Positions 14,388 to 14,821 of a stretch of DNA of 14,821 nt are shown here, piece by piece (within the stretch, counting starts at the first letter, position 1; the number at the start of each line of letters is the position of its first letter). This stretch comes from Prevotella sp. UBA5387 (GTDB taxonomy: Bacteria > Bacteroidota > Bacteroidia > Bacteroidales > Bacteroidaceae), in the NCBI GenBank assembly GCA_002407775.1, contig DHOP01000052.1, positions 1 through 14,821 on the forward strand, written 5' to 3'. The notes under the pieces are model-generated. The model was not told the origin of the DNA. It did no database searches and worked only from the letters and a program-made list of their open reading frames with translations. A program made the translations under genes and the position numbers.

Positions 14388-14821
14388 ATGATTACCAAGG
14401 ACAAAATTACAGAAATATTTTGTATTGCAGATGACTTTTGCAAAGAACTTGAGCACGAAGTGGACAAAATGGCCCTCCCGGAGTCAGATTCCAAGACACA
14501 CCGCAGGCGTAAATGGCGTATGAGCAAGGCCGAGATCATGACGATCCTTATTTGTTTTCACTTCAATTCCTTCCGCAACTTCCAGCATTATTACATGTTC
14601 TACGTCAGGGAGCACCTGTCGGACCTGTTCCCTGACCAGCTCTCATATAATCGCTTCTTGGAGTTGGAGGCACGGGCATCGGTGGAGATGATGATGTTCC
14701 TTCAGATATGCTGCTTTGGACGTTGTACGGGAATAAGTTTTATAGACAGCACATGCATTCCCGTATGTCACAACAAGCGCATCAAGCGTAACAGGGCCTT
14801 TCATGACTATGCCACAGTTGG
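14388..14821 (+). CDS. IS982-family transposase, 3' part outside the window
   Basis: 144 complete codons of a transposase are present, with no stop before the edge. The N-terminal part (MITKDKITEIFCIADDFCKE) is typical of IS982-family transposases in Bacteroidetes. It is followed by a basic stretch (THRRRKWRMSKAEIMTILI) and the conserved FHFNSFRNFQHYYMFYV region. The start of the DDE catalytic domain is seen as GISFIDSTCIPVCHNKRIK, where Asp120 would be the first catalytic aspartate. The remaining acidic residues are beyond the window. The visible frame is intact with no frameshift. The gene starts 102 nt inside the probable left end of the element and 308 nt after the TolC-type stop. Confidence 0.88.
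   Translation, partial: MITKDKITEIFCIADDFCKELEHEVDKMALPESDSKTHRRRKWRMSKAEIMTILICFHFNSFRNFQHYYMFYVREHLSDLFPDQLSYNRFLELEARASVEMMMFLQICCFGRCTGISFIDSTCIPVCHNKRIKRNRAFHDYATV

Larger units (their letters stand above)
14286..14821 (+). mobile_element. IS982-family insertion sequence, cut by the window edge
   Basis: The element comprises the probable left inverted repeat (from 14286), a short leader with a promoter, and the 5' part of an IS982-type transposase gene reading away from the TolC-type gene. The coding part is visibly richer in G and C and uses more CTG, GAC and CGC codons than neighbouring genes, which fits recent acquisition. The right half and right end are outside the window, so completeness cannot be judged. 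Confidence 0.75.

Noticed and set aside
1..14821. CRISPR arrays, tRNA or rRNA genes, and minus-strand genes
   Set aside because: No regularly spaced repeats, tRNA-like cloverleaf or rRNA sequence was noticed. The minus-strand open frames are all shadows of clear + strand genes.

Overview
The window looks like a chromosomal segment from a Bacteroidales bacterium, most likely Prevotella-like. The evidence is moderately AT-rich DNA, A-rich translation starts without clear Shine-Dalgarno sites, several matches to the Bacteroidetes promoter pattern (TTTG, about 20 nt, TAnnTTTG), a DUF4494 gene, and a Fur-type regulator/purA/hisS cluster. All recognised genes are on the + strand.

Layout. Positions 1-23 look like the inner-facing end of an IS982-type insertion sequence whose body lies outside the window. 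A tight gene run follows (199-5731): a RepB/Rep_3-type replication initiator, a DUF4494 protein, a YggS-type PLP protein, a Fur-family regulator, purA and hisS. Gaps are only 2-27 nt. The run starts from a good promoter (127-158) and ends at a hairpin-plus-T-tract terminator (5758-5801). After a 277-nt intergenic region comes a complete glycine cleavage operon: gcvT, gcvH, gcvPA, gcvPB, lpdA (6009-11545). The P protein is split into two subunits, and the dihydrolipoamide dehydrogenase is encoded in the same operon.

Between lpdA and the riboflavin synthase gene ribE lie 448 bases with no convincing protein gene. They hold a near-perfect Bacteroidetes promoter, a chain of hairpins inside a possible closed multi-branch domain, and a strong intrinsic terminator. 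I read this as an unidentified structured RNA of about 266 nt. It is either a free-standing small RNA or a terminating leader controlling ribE. It is the best candidate here for something undescribed.

The right end carries a TolC-type outer-membrane efflux protein without its pump partners, a 16-bp perfect inverted repeat (probable terminator), and the left end of an IS982-family element with its transposase cut by the window edge. The IS-like ends at both edges face outward, so the 14 kb between them may be flanked by two IS copies.

Functionally, most of the window is core metabolism: adenine nucleotide synthesis, histidyl-tRNA charging, PLP homeostasis, glycine/one-carbon metabolism and flavin synthesis. 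The plasmid-like initiator at the head of the first gene run and the insertion sequences at the edges are the mobile-DNA signatures.
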